Shown in pieces: positions 12,289-25,100 of a stretch of DNA of 64,000 nucleotides (its first letter is position 1; every line of letters starts with the position of its first letter). The position numbers and the translations under genes are program-made. The notes below the pieces were generated by a model. It did no database searches. It was not told the origin of the DNA and saw only the letters and a program-made list of their open reading frames with translations. Source of the DNA: Filosporella fistucella (lineage: Eukaryota; Ascomycota; Leotiomycetes; Helotiales); NCBI GenBank assembly GCA_030077755.1, contig JAQJZZ010000008.1:2418001-2482000 (forward strand). Direction: 5' to 3'.

Positions 12289-12882
12289 ATTTGAGATTGA
12301 GGTGGAATTGTTCGAAGTTGAAGGAATTGAGTGATAATTGACCCGAGATATTGCTTCTAACGGTTCTTAAGTGTGTTGATGGTGAGTCAATCTTGTTTGT
12401 TATTGCGGGATCGAGGGGTAAAAAAGTTTCCACGCACAGATCGCGGAGCGCCTTCGGACACTTAGATAGTGAGCGATAAGAGTGCCCCACGTGAGAAAGA
12501 CGCGAAATGGGGTGAAAATTTCCTCAAGCGTGTTGATTCTTGCAATAAGTGCGTCACATTGGAAAAAGAACTTTTCATGTTGCATATACAGGATCGTGAA
12601 ATGATTTCCGGCTTCTATAGGCCTATATTTCACTGTGGGGAACATCCCGCATTGCATACTGCATGTAATTGTGGACAATAGCCGTTGAATTTCTACTCGA
12701 TCAAAGCTATGAACGAGTCTTGCATGAGGTTTTTCCTCCACTCAATCTCATAATCGCACCATCGCTTCAAAAATGACAAACCGAAAGAAACTGCTCCATT
12801 GACATTACTGACTTTGCCAACAATATATGCAGCATGATCATCAGACCATGTTGACCAATTAAAGTTGCAGAGTACAAGTAAT
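12289..12882. other. ARG1 promoter and beta-tubulin 3' region
   Basis: A 594-bp spacer between two minus-strand genes. It carries the TGAGTCA site listed separately and a CACGTG E-box core at about 12488. No gene is visible. Confidence 0.6.
12383..12389. promoter_or_regulatory. Gcn4/CPC1-type site (TGAGTCA)
   Basis: A perfect 7-bp TGAGTCA (TGACTCA on the ARG1 strand) lies 95 bp upstream of the argininosuccinate synthase ATG. This is the consensus for Gcn4/CpcA/CPC1, the general amino-acid control activator, which is known to control arginine genes in fungi. The match is seen directly; its function is inferred. Confidence 0.55.
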
Positions 12883-14547
12883 CTATTCCTCTTGCTCCAA
12901 TGGGGCCTCTTCCTCGTACTCCTCCTCACCTTCGGAGATAGAAGCATCCTGGTATTGTTGGTACTCGGAAACCAAATCGTTCATGTTGGACTCGGCCTCG
13001 GTGAACTCCATCTCGTCCATACCCTCACCAGTATACCAATGCAAGAAAGCCTTTCTTCGGAACATAGCAGTGAATTGATCACCAATACGCTTGAAGAGTT
13101 CTTGGATGGAGGTGGAATTGCCTACAAAGGTGGATGACATCTTAAGACCACGAGGAGGAATTGAGCAGAGAGCGGTTTGGACGTTGTTGGGGATCCATTC
13201 GACGAAGTAAGAGGAGTTCTTGTTCTGAACGTTGCGCATTTGATCCTCAACCTCCTTCATGGAGACCTTACCACGGCTGTAAATTGTTAGCAAATGAGTG
13301 ATGTACTGTCTTCAAAAACTTACAAAATAGCAGAGCAAGTAAGATAGCGACCGTTTCGGAAATCGGAGGCAGCCATCATGTTCTTTGGGTCGTACATTTG
13401 TTGGGTCAACTCTGGAACGGTAACAGCGCGGAAAGAGTGGGCACCACGGCTGGTCAAAGGAGCAAATCCAACCATGAAGAAATGAAGACGAGGGAAGGGG
13501 ACCATGTTGACAGCCAATTTTCGGAGATCAGAGTTAAGTTGACCTGGGAATCGGAGACAAGTAGTAACACCGGACATGACTGCTGAGACCAAGTGGTTGA
13601 GATCTCCATAAGATGGGTTGGAGAGCTTCAGGGTTCTCATGCAGATATCATACAGAGCTTCGTTATCGATACAGAAAGTCTCATCGGAGTTTTCAACCAA
13701 TTGATGGATGGAGAGGGTGGCATTGTAGGGCTCGACGACGGTGTCGGAGACCTTAGGGGATGGGACAACGGAGAAAGTGGCCATCATACGGTCTGGAAAT
13801 TCTTCGCGGATCTTGGAGATCAGAAGCGTACCCATACCAGCACCAGTTCCACCTCCAAGAGAGTGGGTAATTTGGAAACCCTGAAGGCAGTCACAGCCCT
13901 CAGCTTCACGACGGACGACATCCAAGACTTGATCGACAAGCTCAGCACCCTCAGTATAATGTCCCTTAGCCCAGTTGTTACCAGCACCGGATTGACCGAA
14001 AACGAAGTTATCTGGGCGGAAGAGTTGACCGAAAGGGCCAGCACGAACAGCATCCATGGTACCTGGCTCCAAATCGACGAGGACTGCACGAGGAACATAT
14101 TTGTTTCCAGCGGCCTAGGGGTATTAGCAAATGTGTTGGACAAGGCTGATCGATGTCACAAACCTCATTGAAATAGACGTTCATGCGCTCAAGTTGGAGA
14201 TCAGAGGTACCATTGTAGCTGAATAAAGCGTTAGGAATTGTAAACAAAGCTTGGTCAAGATGCTGTCGCGTCTATACTACTTACACACCAGAGCCATCAA
14301 GGCCATGTTCTCCTGAGATTGTTTGCCCTGTATGATGTTAGCACAAATGCTTGCTGCAGACAATGAGAACCTTACAGAAAGCAGCACCGATTTGGTTACC
14401 ACATTGGCCGGTTTGGAGATGGACCTGCAGATATACTGATTAGCACAGTGGTGATAGATTGCATGTAGTGGGGGTTTCAGGGGTAGACGCGTCGAAAAGC
14501 TTTGTTGAGGATCGCTGGGTGGTGAAAAGGCTTACGATTTCACGCAT
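12883..14547 (-). CDS. tubA: beta-tubulin
   Basis: Microtubule subunit and the target of benzimidazole fungicides. Six exons in coding order: 14536-14547, 14376-14424, 14285-14327, 14164-14218, 13324-14114, 12883-13276; they give 447 residues, the canonical length. The N-terminal MREI autoregulatory motif is split off in the 12-bp first exon. The GTP-binding motif GGGTGAGMG is at ~140-148, and the acidic tail ends in [10 protein letters not shown]. Direct residue counting gives Phe167, Glu198, Phe200 and Leu240, all the wild-type, benzimidazole-sensitive states. One intron uses a GTTTGT donor. The gene is divergent from the GCN20-like gene, with 303 bp between start codons. Confidence 0.98.
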
Positions 14548-14850
14548 ATTGAAGGTATTGCGAGATTTGAAATTGAGTTGAGGATGTGTGTTGAAGTGCG
14601 AGGTTGATGGAGCAAGAAATCGGGAGCTTGAACTGTGTTGATGTGGATGGAGGAGGGATTTGTTGATGAGCGGTGTGCCCCATTAGCGACTGCCTAAATC
14701 GGGTTTAGAACTGTTTACACCCCAGCCGAGACCATTCAGGTACGGTCACGTGAACATGCGGCAAACTGAAATCCATGATGGAATTTTGATATTGGTCCAC
14801 TTCGCCTCTCATCCTCGAAACCTCAGCAAGTACTGTCTGAAATTGCAAGT
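14548..14850. promoter_or_regulatory. divergent promoter of beta-tubulin and GCN20-like gene
   Basis: Only 303 bp separate the two start codons, so both promoters must lie here. An 8-bp palindrome TCACGTGA (14746-14753), a Cbf1/bHLH-type E-box, lies about 100 bp upstream of the GCN20-like start. No clear TATA box is visible on either side. Confidence 0.6.
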
Positions 14851-17210
14851 ATGGAAGCCGAGATCAAGTCCTTCCTTCCGGGCATCGACCCTATCCTTTC
14901 TGAGTACTCAGTCGGTTACATCACGCATGCCTGCAATGCATATGTCCCAGACACAGAGTCAACTGGTCCATCACCTCTAGAGGATGCAACAACATCCATC
15001 ACATCTCTCCTCCTATCCGCCTCAGGAGATCTGTCTCCCGAGAATGAAGTCAAGGTTAGCCAGCTAGTAGAGAAATGGGTTGAAAAATTCAGTGCTTCGG
15101 CGGCAAATGGGCAGCGAAAACAGCTTTCTTCTGCAGCTAAAAGACTAGATCAAGCAATTCAAGTTGGGGCTCAAAGAAATATGTCATCCACACTCGGTGT
15201 ATCTACTGGAGGCGTTGATCTTGAGTCAGCAAATACCAGGAAACTTGAGTCCAAGGTTGATCGAAAGAAGCTTGAAAAAGCCGAGAGGAAAATTGCTGCG
15301 AAGCAAAGTAAAAAGGTCTTTAAGAACGTTGAGTATGAAGCATCTAAGCTCATCAACCAGACTGATGATGCTCTCTCATACGAGGAGTTTTTCATGGCCG
15401 TCAACCCACTTCAACTGGGAACCGGTGCAGGAACGAAGAGCAAGGATATCAAACTCGATGGAATCGATGTGTCTATTGGTGGTCTGAGAATTTTGACGGA
15501 TACTACGTTGACTCTGGCTTATGGCCGAAGATATGGTTTAGTTGGTCAGAACGGTATCGGAAAATCTACTCTATTGCGTGCATTAGCTCGAAGAGAACTC
15601 GCCATTCCTACCCATATTTCTATTCTTCACGTCGAGCAAGAGGTAAATTTGAATGTGACATTTTCGCTCGAGTACATGCTGACACATTTAGATTATGGGA
15701 GATGACACCCCTGCGCTGCAAGCTGTACTGGATGCAGATGTATGGCGAAAACATTTACTGGCAGAACAAGTTGTATGTGGAATCTACAAGTTTCCGTATT
15801 CACGGCTTACTGACTATGCTGCAGAAAATTAGCAAGCAACTTTCTGAAATCGAAGCGGAAAGGTCTTCCATGGCTGACACTGCTGGCGATGCCGAAAAGC
15901 TTGACAAGGCTCGTGAAGGTCTTGATCAGACCTTGGGTGACATTCAATCTAAATTGGCAGAAATGGAATCAGACAAAGCCGAGTCTCGAGCAGCAACCAT
16001 TCTTGCTGGTCTTGGTTTCTCTCCAGAACGTCAACAATTTGCAACGAAAACCTTCTCTGGAGGTTGGCGTATGCGTTTGGCTTTGGCTAGAGCTCTCTTC
16101 TGCGAACCTGATCTTCTACTTCTTGACGAACCGTCTAACATGTTGGATGTTCCGTCTATCACATTCTTGGCCAATTATCTGCAAGGATATCCAAGTACAG
16201 TACTTGTAGTTTCTCACGACAGAGCGTTCTTGAACGAAGTTGCAACGGATATTGTCCATCAACACTCCGAACGTCTCGATTACTACAAAGGTGCAAATTT
16301 CGAGTCTTTCTATGCTACCAAAGAGGAGCGCAGGAAGACTGCGAAGAGAGAGTACGAGAACCAGATGGCTCAAAGAGCACATCTTCAAGCTTTCATCGAC
16401 AAATTCCGTTACAACGCTGCTAAATCATCTGAAGCTCAGTCGAGAATCAAGAAGTTGGAGAAGATGCCTATTTTGGAAGCTCCAGAAAGCGAGTACACCG
16501 TCCATTTCAAGTTCCCCGATGTCGAAAAGCTGTCTCCCCCTATTGTTCAAATGACCGATGTTTCATTTGGCTACACCAAAGACAAGCCTCTCCTTAAGCA
16601 TGTAGATCTTGATGTACAGTTGGACTCACGTATTGGTATCGTCGGTCCCAACGGTGCTGGTAAGACTACTGTGCTCAAGCTTTTGATTGGCAAATTGTCT
16701 CCGACTACTGGATTAATATCCCAGAATCCTCGATTACGTATCGGCTTCTTCGCTCAACATCACGTCGATGCTCTTGATTTGAATACCAGTGCTGTCGGTT
16801 TCATGGCCAAAAATTATCCTGGAAAGCAGGATGAAGAATATCGTCGACATCTAGGTGCGTTTGGTATCACGGGGATGACTGGTCTTCAGAAGATGGAACT
16901 ATTATCTGGAGGTCAAAAATCGCGTGTTGCTTTTGCATGTTTGTCGCTTCAAAACCCTCATATTCTGGTTCTCGACGAACCTTCCAATCATCTGGATATC
17001 GAAGCAATGGATGCTCTCAGTACAGCTCTGAATCAATTCCAGGGCGGCGTATTGATGGTCAGTCACGACGTCACAATGTTGCAAACAGTATGCAAGAGTT
17101 TGTGGGTCTGTGATAATGGAACGGTGGAGAAATTCCCTGGAGATGTACAAGCGTATAAGAAGAGAATCACCGAGCAAGCAGATGCTTCTGGGGTTGTTGC
17201 GAAGCATTAG
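14851..17210 (+). CDS. GCN20: ABCF-family ATPase, GCN20/ABCF3 type
   Basis: A soluble twin-cassette ATPase of 752 residues. In yeast, Gcn20 binds Gcn1 on ribosomes and promotes Gcn2 activation in amino-acid starvation. Exons are 14851-15642, 15692-15772 and 15825-17210. The N-terminal ~200 residues (helical, Lys/Glu-rich) correspond to the Gcn1-binding part. Cassette 1 has Walker A GQNGIGKST (~232-240), signature FSGGWRMRLALARA (~368-381), Walker B LLLLDEPSNMLD and switch SHDRAF. Cassette 2 has GPNGAGKTT (~564-572), LSGGQKSR, VLDEPSNHLD and SHDVTM. No membrane segments are present. Length and N-terminal domain fit GCN20 rather than the shorter ARB1 type. Confidence 0.94.
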
Positions 17211-17850
17211 AGTAAATATAGCGAATGAGTTACGACACCCTTTGATGACGATTACTTATCTTGGTTCCATTATCAACAACGTTTGGTTTTCTATTAAAGT
17301 GGTGTTGCTGGGTAGGGCTGAAGATACATTCAGCCTTCAGCTTCTATTCCCTGTTGCGATGTTCTATTCTTAGCCGATCCCAGCAAGCCCGCAACTTGGG
17401 CTCTCTCTTGTCCAGTGAAGTTCCCCTTGCAAATCACTGGTATGATTGTGCAGCTTGAATCCGAATCCTTTACTGGTGCGACTTCCCCATACCTACCTAT
17501 AATTACACGAGGGAGAATCGAGGTAAATTTTTATCATTGCTGCACCCCGCCAAGCTGGCGAACGGTTTGTCTCCCGAAGGCTTGCATCTGTGTCACCACA
17601 TTCTGAATGGACATTGCCTCACAGCCCTGTTGTTAAATCAAAGTTATGTCGCAACCACCAATTATCGCTCTTTGCCGTTACTCACAATCTACATCCTAGG
17701 TTAGCCGTATTAGAAATAGAAATCTGACTTTCTCGCCAAGTGCGCAAGTCCTGTGCTGACATCCTCAACTATTATATACCTTCTCTGTCCTTTAACACAA
17801 CTTCAGAGGCTCACATGATACTCTCTCCATGATACTCTCTGAATTGGTTC
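17211..17850. other. intergenic region before DUF3176 gene
   Basis: 640 bp comprising the GCN20-like 3' end and the promoter of the downstream gene, which has a TATA-like 'attatatacc' near 17771-17780. Short open frames here have no support. Confidence 0.5.
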
Positions 17851-19820
17851 ATGGCTGCTTCGGAGTACTACACCGGTAGTCCCGGCCTTCCTTTGAACTA
17901 TCGCCCATACAATCACCATCCAGCGGCGCCGTACACACCATCTCTAAGCGGAACTTTCAATGAGGATTTCGGATATCAGCCATATCCGAAACCAAGCAGG
18001 CCTAGCAAGCCCTATGTCGAGCCACTGATCTATGATTATGAGCCTGGCTATCACAAGCCTCCAAAACGACCATCTGCTATTTACAGCTTCATCTACAATT
18101 GGTGGCTTTGTATAGGAAGTGTTTTTTTGAGCGGTGCAGCTCTCACGGCGATCGTACTGCTGCTGATTTTCGTTGACGATAAACCCTTGCCAAAACTGCC
18201 GCTTAGCATTACAGTCAATACTTATGTCTCATTCTTTGCTACTATCGCGAAGGCGTCTATGCTGGTGGCTGTCGCAGACTCTATCTCCCAGTTGAAATGG
18301 TTATGGTTTCGGCAGCCACGAAATCTGCAGGATATTCAAATTTTCGACGATGCAAGTCGAGGTCCTATGGGAGCCTTGTGGCTGATCATCAGGACTAGAG
18401 GAGTAAGATTGGCTGCACTTGGAAGTCTTGTCACCGTTTTGAGTCCGTTCATGGATCCTTTTACACAACAAATCGTCTCGTATCCTTCAAGATCTGTGAT
18501 CGTCGGCAGAGCCAGTGTGGGAAGAGCTCAGGTTTACGATGCTGGCTTATCCCTCCAGACATGTGAGTGAGATCGTCCTCTATGTTACAAAAGTTAAACA
18601 AAACCAATATGCTGATTCGCCTTGTAGTAGAAAGCGGTCTCTTAATAGGCCCGGAGTGGGGCATGAAAGCCGCAATCTATGATGGAATCTTTAAGCCGGC
18701 AGCTGTTGAGCACCTCCCTCCAACATGCAGTACAGGCAATTGTACTTTCCCACTTTTCGATTCCCTAGCATTTTGCAGCAAGTGTTTGGATGTCACCAAC
18801 GATGTGATAATCAACAACCCAAAGTCCGACACCAAGTCGCTTAGAGGCTTCCAAAACATCAGTTATTCCCTCCCAGGCGATGCCGTCGTCAATTTCTCAG
18901 TCCTTTTCGAAGAAGGAAATCTCGCAATGGGTCCCTCCATAGTTTCAACATCAGACCTACCATCAGGTCTATCCAAAACAGTTCTCGGCCTCCAGGATCC
19001 GCTTCTCTCCCTCGCCATCCTGCAATTTCCAGATGTCAGACAAAGGGTAGCAGATGGCAACTACTTCACCTCTCTCCCAAAAACTCACGAATGCGCTCTA
19101 TACTTCTGCATAAACACCTACAACGTCTCAGTTCTCAACAACATCGCTATAACGGATATCACTTCCACTTGGACCTCCGAAACAGGTACGCCTACCGCCG
19201 GCCGCGCTCTACAGGCAAATGCTATGAACGGCACACAGGACGCTACTCTCATTCTTCCCTCTTCTTCTTCCACGATGCCTGCGAATCATACCTACAGCGT
19301 TCCCGCTGGCAGTCTCGCAAACCTAAAGGCATGGCTTAACAACACCATGCAAGGAACCATGAATACAACTTTTAGCCGTGTGAAAGAGACACAATGGGTG
19401 AATGACGAGGTGCAAGCTTTGAATGGGACAACTGATTGGGATGGTCTCATGAATGCCATTGCTGTAGCGATGTCGACCTATATTCGCACACCTTCCGCTA
19501 AACACCCACCTTCTGCAACGAATACAGTGGAAGGACAGGCTTACAAAATGGAGATATATGTCCATGTACAATGGTACTACCTGGGGCTGCCGATAGGTTT
19601 GGTCGGTAGTTCTATTGTGTTTTTAGTGGCGACTATGCTTGTGAATGAACGGAAGAAGGCAGCGGCATGGAAGAGCAGCAGTTTGGCACTATTGTTCCAT
19701 GGTTTGGAGGGAGTTAGAGGCGGTGGTGGGGTTAGAGAAATGAGGAGGATAGCCAGGAATACCAGGGTGGTTCTGAGTAGAAGTCTGGACGGGGAGTGGA
19801 AGCTAATCAACACTGGTTGA
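17851..19820 (+). CDS. DUF3176-domain integral membrane protein
   Basis: A 634-residue fungal membrane protein of unknown function. Exons are 17851-18562 and 18628-19820, with a 65-bp intron; the alternative AG three bases downstream would create a stop. The N-terminal ~75 residues are Pro/Tyr-rich and cytosolic-looking. Membrane segments are seen at about residues 92-116 (WWLCIGSVFLSGAALTAIV), 130-148, 188-205, and near the C terminus (LGLPIGLVGSSIVFLVATML). The first block, ending in SISQLKWLWF, is the DUF3176 hallmark. The large loop between has several Cys pairs (PTCSTGNCTF, FCSKCL) and many N-glycosylation sequons, so it is probably extracellular. The family is abundant and lineage-variable in Pezizomycotina. 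Confidence 0.9.
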
Positions 19821-20395
19821 AAAAATGTAGATACGATTGACGACGTAAATATAATTCCCTGGTCACCGAACCGAGTTCAATGGCTTATTATGTTCTCAAG
19901 TGAATTCTTCAGCTCAGCGATCTTGATAATGCCATTGGCCAATGACGAGTATCTACCGAGGTACCAATAAAATATCTCGATGCAGATATCGGTTGACTAC
20001 GAGGCGGGCATAATAAACATGCAAAGTCTTTATTCTGCCTGTCAAGTTATACGACCCCTGAGGTACATGCTAGTTCCCCAATCTGATTCTGCTTGCATTT
20101 TTCTTCTGGAAATGTCTAGATTGGGTCATTAAAACTATACTGTCCATAAAATCTTGCGGCAGTAGCCTGGCTGTTTTCTCTCCTCAGATCTTGTGTGCGT
20201 TTAGCATATGCTGACGGCTAGCATCATCACTTCAGCAAGACTACAGTGAGAAATTTCAAACAATGGAATATATTTCAGATTGGTTAAAACATCAAATCTA
20301 AATGATTAAAGTAATACAACGCTCAACGCCTAAGGCTGAAATTGCCTTCCAGCTCCAATTCACATCGCCCTCTCTCAAAGCTTCATCTTTACCAT
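19821..20395. other. convergent intergenic spacer
   Basis: 575 bp between the 3' ends of the DUF3176 gene and the FAD oxidoreductase gene. Nothing recognisable apart from likely 3' UTRs. Confidence 0.5.
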
Positions 20396-22139
20396 TTAAT
20401 CCATCAACCCTTTCCCATTATACCACCCAAACACCCCCTCAGGATCCCACTCCCTCTTCAACTTCCTCAACCTCTCCACCCTCTCCATTCCCCCAAACAG
20501 CTCCTCAACACCTTCATCCCCGGTCGCAAAATTGACATAAATGCCCTTCTCCCCCTCCCCTCTAATACTCTCCCTAAACGCAGAACCAAACTTCTGTGCC
20601 TCAGCATCTACACTCTCATCACTATAATGCGGCACACAAACCACATTCAACCCTCTTTCTCTCCACGGATAAGCAGTCTTCTCACCCTTCTCACCACCCA
20701 TCTCTCTCACCTTAGCGAACGGATAGCATTCCACCAACACACAGCTCTGACCCTTCCCTTCTTCACCGGACCATTCAACCCAGCTCTCCCAGCCAGAAGC
20801 AACGTTCAAGATATCATGTTCATGTAGACCCACCGAATAAACCGGTTTTCTACCGCCTTTCATACACGCCAGATCACTCCCTTCGTTGATTCTGGTGTAA
20901 GGTACCATGGCTGTGGTATCCATAACTGGATTTAAAGCGTAGAAAGGAGCGAATATCTCTTTTCCTACTGAGGCATCCCCTCCGTACCAGATTTCTAGCA
21001 TTAAAGTCGGTTCAAAGGAGGGAGGTATACGAGCCCAGATTAATGTACAGCACACAGGTCTTGTCTCAGCTTCGAAATGTAGATTCTTGATTGCAGAAAG
21101 GATAGAGAGGAGATTCTCTTTGGTGCCAGGGTAGAAGAGTATACCGGAGAAATGGGATCCGTTGTTTAGTTGAGGATGTGCTTTTACTGTGATTTGGGAC
21201 ACGATGCCGAAATTGTGGCCTGCGCCGCGGAGAGCCCAGAAGAGATCGGGATGGGTGGTAGAAGAGACTGTCAGAGCGGTGCCTTTGGAAGTAATGAGGC
21301 GGTAGGAGAGAATATTGTCTAGTCCTAGACCATATAAGGAGGTGAGGAAACCGAGGCCACCGCCTAGGAGAGCGGAAGTTAGGCCGACGGTGTTGCAGAC
21401 TCCTGTTACGACTTTTTCTCTGTTAGCATCGATTTAAAAACTATCTTTGGAGGAGAGAGGAAATTGAGTGGAAATGGATGGAGGAAAATATACCATGGAC
21501 ACCGGCCGCGTGAGCTGCTTCTACCACTTCGCCGGTGAGAACACCTCCCCCCAGAACTGCCGTTCCCTCGACTTCCCCTGCGCCCGGGGGTGTAATGGAT
21601 ATACTATTCAATTGCCGCATATTTATAATCACGGACTCTGAAGGCAGGGCACCGACGGTAGAAGTGAAACCATGGCCACCAGACTGAGCTAGGAAAGGGA
21701 CCTTGTGCTCGTTTGCCCATTTGATCTGAATTTGTTAGTTGTTATTTTTATGTTGTACAAAGATTAAATTGTGCATGCTTGGGCTTGAAGTTTAGATTTT
21801 CTTTTTTCTTTTCTGATATAAAGCGAGGACGAGCGAGGACGAACACGAAATTCAAAATAGTAAACTCACGGTAGCACAAATATCCTCCTCACAACCCACA
21901 TTGACCACTCCCCTCGCCATTGGCTTCGCGTACTCAGACCATCTTTCTGTACTCTCCTTGAACCCCTCTTCATTCTGGATATACACAGATGCTCTTTCTG
22001 AGAGAAGAGATCTAAGTGCTGAGATCCGAGTGTTGAATGTGGGTATAACATCTGCGGTGGAAGAACGAGGGAGGATTGTAACTTTCAGCTCTTCCATTTT
22101 CTCGACGGTTGTTGGTGCAGTGGGGATGGAAGTTTCCAT
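20396..22139 (-). CDS. BBE-type FAD-linked oxidoreductase
   Basis: A 505-residue berberine-bridge-enzyme-like flavoprotein. Three exons in coding order: 21870-22139, 21494-21725, 20396-21411. The FAD-binding domain (PCMH/VAO fold) runs from about residue 75, with QSGGHGF carrying His108 and VVTGVCNTVG carrying Cys173. These are the two positions that attach FAD bicovalently in BBE enzymes, so bicovalent FAD is inferred. Other landmarks are ALLGGGLGFL, the WALRGAGHNFGIV motif and a C-terminal BBE segment with a VNFATGDE variant of the usual YxN motif. There is no signal peptide, unlike many secreted homologues, so a cytosolic role in specialised metabolism or sugar oxidation is possible. Substrate unknown. 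Confidence 0.92.
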
Positions 22140-25100
22140 TTTGAGACGTGCGATTTAGGAGATGGGTGTTAAGAACTGGATTGAGTGAGAGGTAGGAGAT
22201 GTAGTACAATGACGAGCTTGTGATATGTGACAAAGAAAGAACCGGGTGGGGTTTTGGTTTAAAATATGAGGAGTCGAGTCGATGAAATATCTGAGGATGT
22301 AAGAGTGAGTTGTACAAAAAACAAAGAAACCCACAGGGATTATATATCTTCCCCTCCTCCTTCGATCTCTACCCAAGCCTAACTTCGAAGCTTAATCACC
22401 ACGGCCTCACCGACCACCATCCATATCTAACAACTCCCTCATCCTGTTCCCAAGACCCCGAAAACTTCAACATCAAAGTTCCTGATCTCAGCCCTCAGCC
22501 CTGCCACAAAAACGGCACACTCCGCTTGGCGTCCCCACCTGGTTGGTCGCGAGAAAGCCACAACGCCAGGCTGAATGGTGATGTGCAATTAGAATAGAAC
22601 TTTGCGAATCAGAGGAGTGGATGGTGGCGAGAGTTAAGTTTGGTCGAGTCTGGTTGCTTAATGGGGTGTGGAGGCTGGAGGGAAGCCTGGAGAGGCTGGT
22701 GGAGTTGCCTTTTTGGTATTGAAGGGTAGATGCTTTGAGATGGCGATTTCTGAAGGACATGATTGTAAAATGTGAATGTATAACGCCAGTTGGCATTTAA
22801 GTGCATTTGATACTACATTGACAAGAGCAGCGAAAATGCCTTTGTATCAACAGTACAGCATCGCATTCTAGAAATCATGGCTCGAAGGGGAAACTAAAGG
22901 TCACGATATGATTGATCCATCTATTTTCTACCCCCGGAATATGCCAACCGCAACTAATGCAAGATACAATTTTCGCTACCAAATGCTGCAACGTTGTTGG
23001 TACGAGTTGCCTGCAGCACACTCAAAGTGACTCACTAGGATGACAAGCTAAACTCCTGCCTCTGAGCTTAGAACAGAGTACCATATTCGTGAGGGCTGTC
23101 AAAGTTGGCACGGAAGTAAACACTGCAATATCTTCTTATTAATCAAGGATACAAGTTCTAACGTTCTAAATACCAAGGTCGGGGTGCGCCATTTTCATGA
23201 TATTTGGCTATGGGGACGGAAAAAAGCTCTTGATATGGACTTTTCAGCAGGTACACGGTTGGACGAATATACGCTTTCACAGCTTGATAGGGCAGGGAGA
23301 GTATTCGTATTCAAATTGAAACGAGCTCCTCATGGAGTTCAAAATTCTTCAAAGCGTACACCTTTCGCTCATATGAGAAAACAAGGGTTGGTTTCGCAGG
23401 ATACTTCATTGCAATACCAACTTCTCGAGACTTTCCTCACGCTTTGAGTACACGACAAAAATAGTCATACAGTCTATTAGAACACGCCATCCATCTCGTT
23501 CAAATCCTAGTTAATCGAAGGGCTCGTTGAGGAGGGTCTTCGTCATCGGTGATAGATTATTTTCAGCCGAACTTTCGCACGAGTCGCGAACGAGAGATGG
23601 GAGTAATGCTAAGCAGAGAACTTTGCGAACATAGCGAGATTGAGTATTGGATAGAAAGATTGAAGTCTTTGTGAAGAGCACAAGGGGACGGACAGTGGTA
23701 GAGTCTCTGCTCCCACGTCGATTTCCTAGACTAATTGGTGATTTGGTAGGGGGATCGAGGGGAGCGACAGAGCCATGCAAACACCGACTTGATGCCTGTA
23801 TCCTCACTACCAAGTAAAAACTATAGCCGGAGATTATATTCTCTCCTCTCTTGTATTTGATCTCAGTGCACTCGACCAAAACATCAGCGCAGCCAAAGTT
23901 ACCTCACCAGAACAAAATGAAGCGCGATAATTGACATGAGTTCCAACCAAATCCAACACAAAATATTCTCTCCCATAACGAGAAACTCCTCGTGTTCCCA
24001 ACCACGTAGACAGAATAAAGTTCTGACTCACCTTCCCAATAAATTCATGGTGGTGGGCAACATGCTCTGCAAGTAAGCCGTGTTCGAAATAGGCACGTAT
24101 TCGGGAGACGGAGTAAGCTGTATATTGCCCTCCAGCCACATCTTTCTTCATTTGGAGAAAAATGTGTGTATAATAAATCATGCGTGTAAAAAGATAGACA
24201 GACATGAAAAATTAAGGTGGAATGAGAAATAGAATAGAAATTGTAAATTGCAGGAGATGAAATACTACTCCACGTGTGTCCGAATAACATGGGGTAAGAC
24301 ATCCCTTCAAAAAGGGTAAATACTCCCTAAACTGATTGAGCATACTCCGTATACATTGTGCTATTAGGCCAATTCAAGAAATCAAGCCGACACGTAATGT
24401 AACCTAACATCGCAATCCCCACAAACCATACATGTCTGTGTACTCGGTGTGCAAAATTGGGGAAACCAGCAGAATGGGATAATAGAACCAATCTGCTGTG
24501 CCGCAAAACAGCGCATCTCACCTGCCAGTCCCGAGTACCAGTGTTGGTGTACAAGCGAGGATATTTTGGATATATTAATATTGCTTTGACAACGCCATTT
24601 TTGTATTTATCCGGAGGTTGTGTGGCAGCGAAACTTTTTATTGTTGATGGTGTTGGGACAGCAAAACGCAGGCTGTTAGAATGATATTTTGATCAGCGGC
24701 TATACAGTTGGCGTTTGGGAGAGATCTGTTCGTCAAATCAACTGTTGAGTGATGAAAGGACGTCGAAAATGGAGGACCGGAGATGCGCGATGGTGATTAG
24801 GAATCTGGATGCAGCGGAAAACGAAGAATGCTTTGTCAGATCGTGACTTCACGATGAATAATTCAGTAATGCAAAGCAGAAAACTGAGTAAGAGGTAAAT
24901 CATCACCGCTTTTCGATAAATCGTTTTTGTCCTAAGCCTATGTAGAAACTCACGACATTCTTCGCCTCCCCAACCCGCGAGCCGCTGTTCCATGGTCAAA
25001 GGAATGGCAATTTCGGACAGCGCAGGAATGAAACTCGTGACTTGACAAAATATCTTCAGCATAAACGCCGAGAGCGCAAGGAATGACTGCGCCCCTTATT

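Noticed and set aside
13593..14171. 192-codon plus-strand open frame
   Set aside because: Antisense shadow of the beta-tubulin main exon.
20342..20827. 161-codon plus-strand open frame
   Set aside because: Antisense to the last exon of the BBE-type oxidoreductase; its proline/leucine-rich content only reflects that exon.
23470..23530. tRNA-like T-loop (GTTCAAATCC)
   Set aside because: The flanking bases do not form a T stem, and no matching acceptor or anticodon arm can be drawn.
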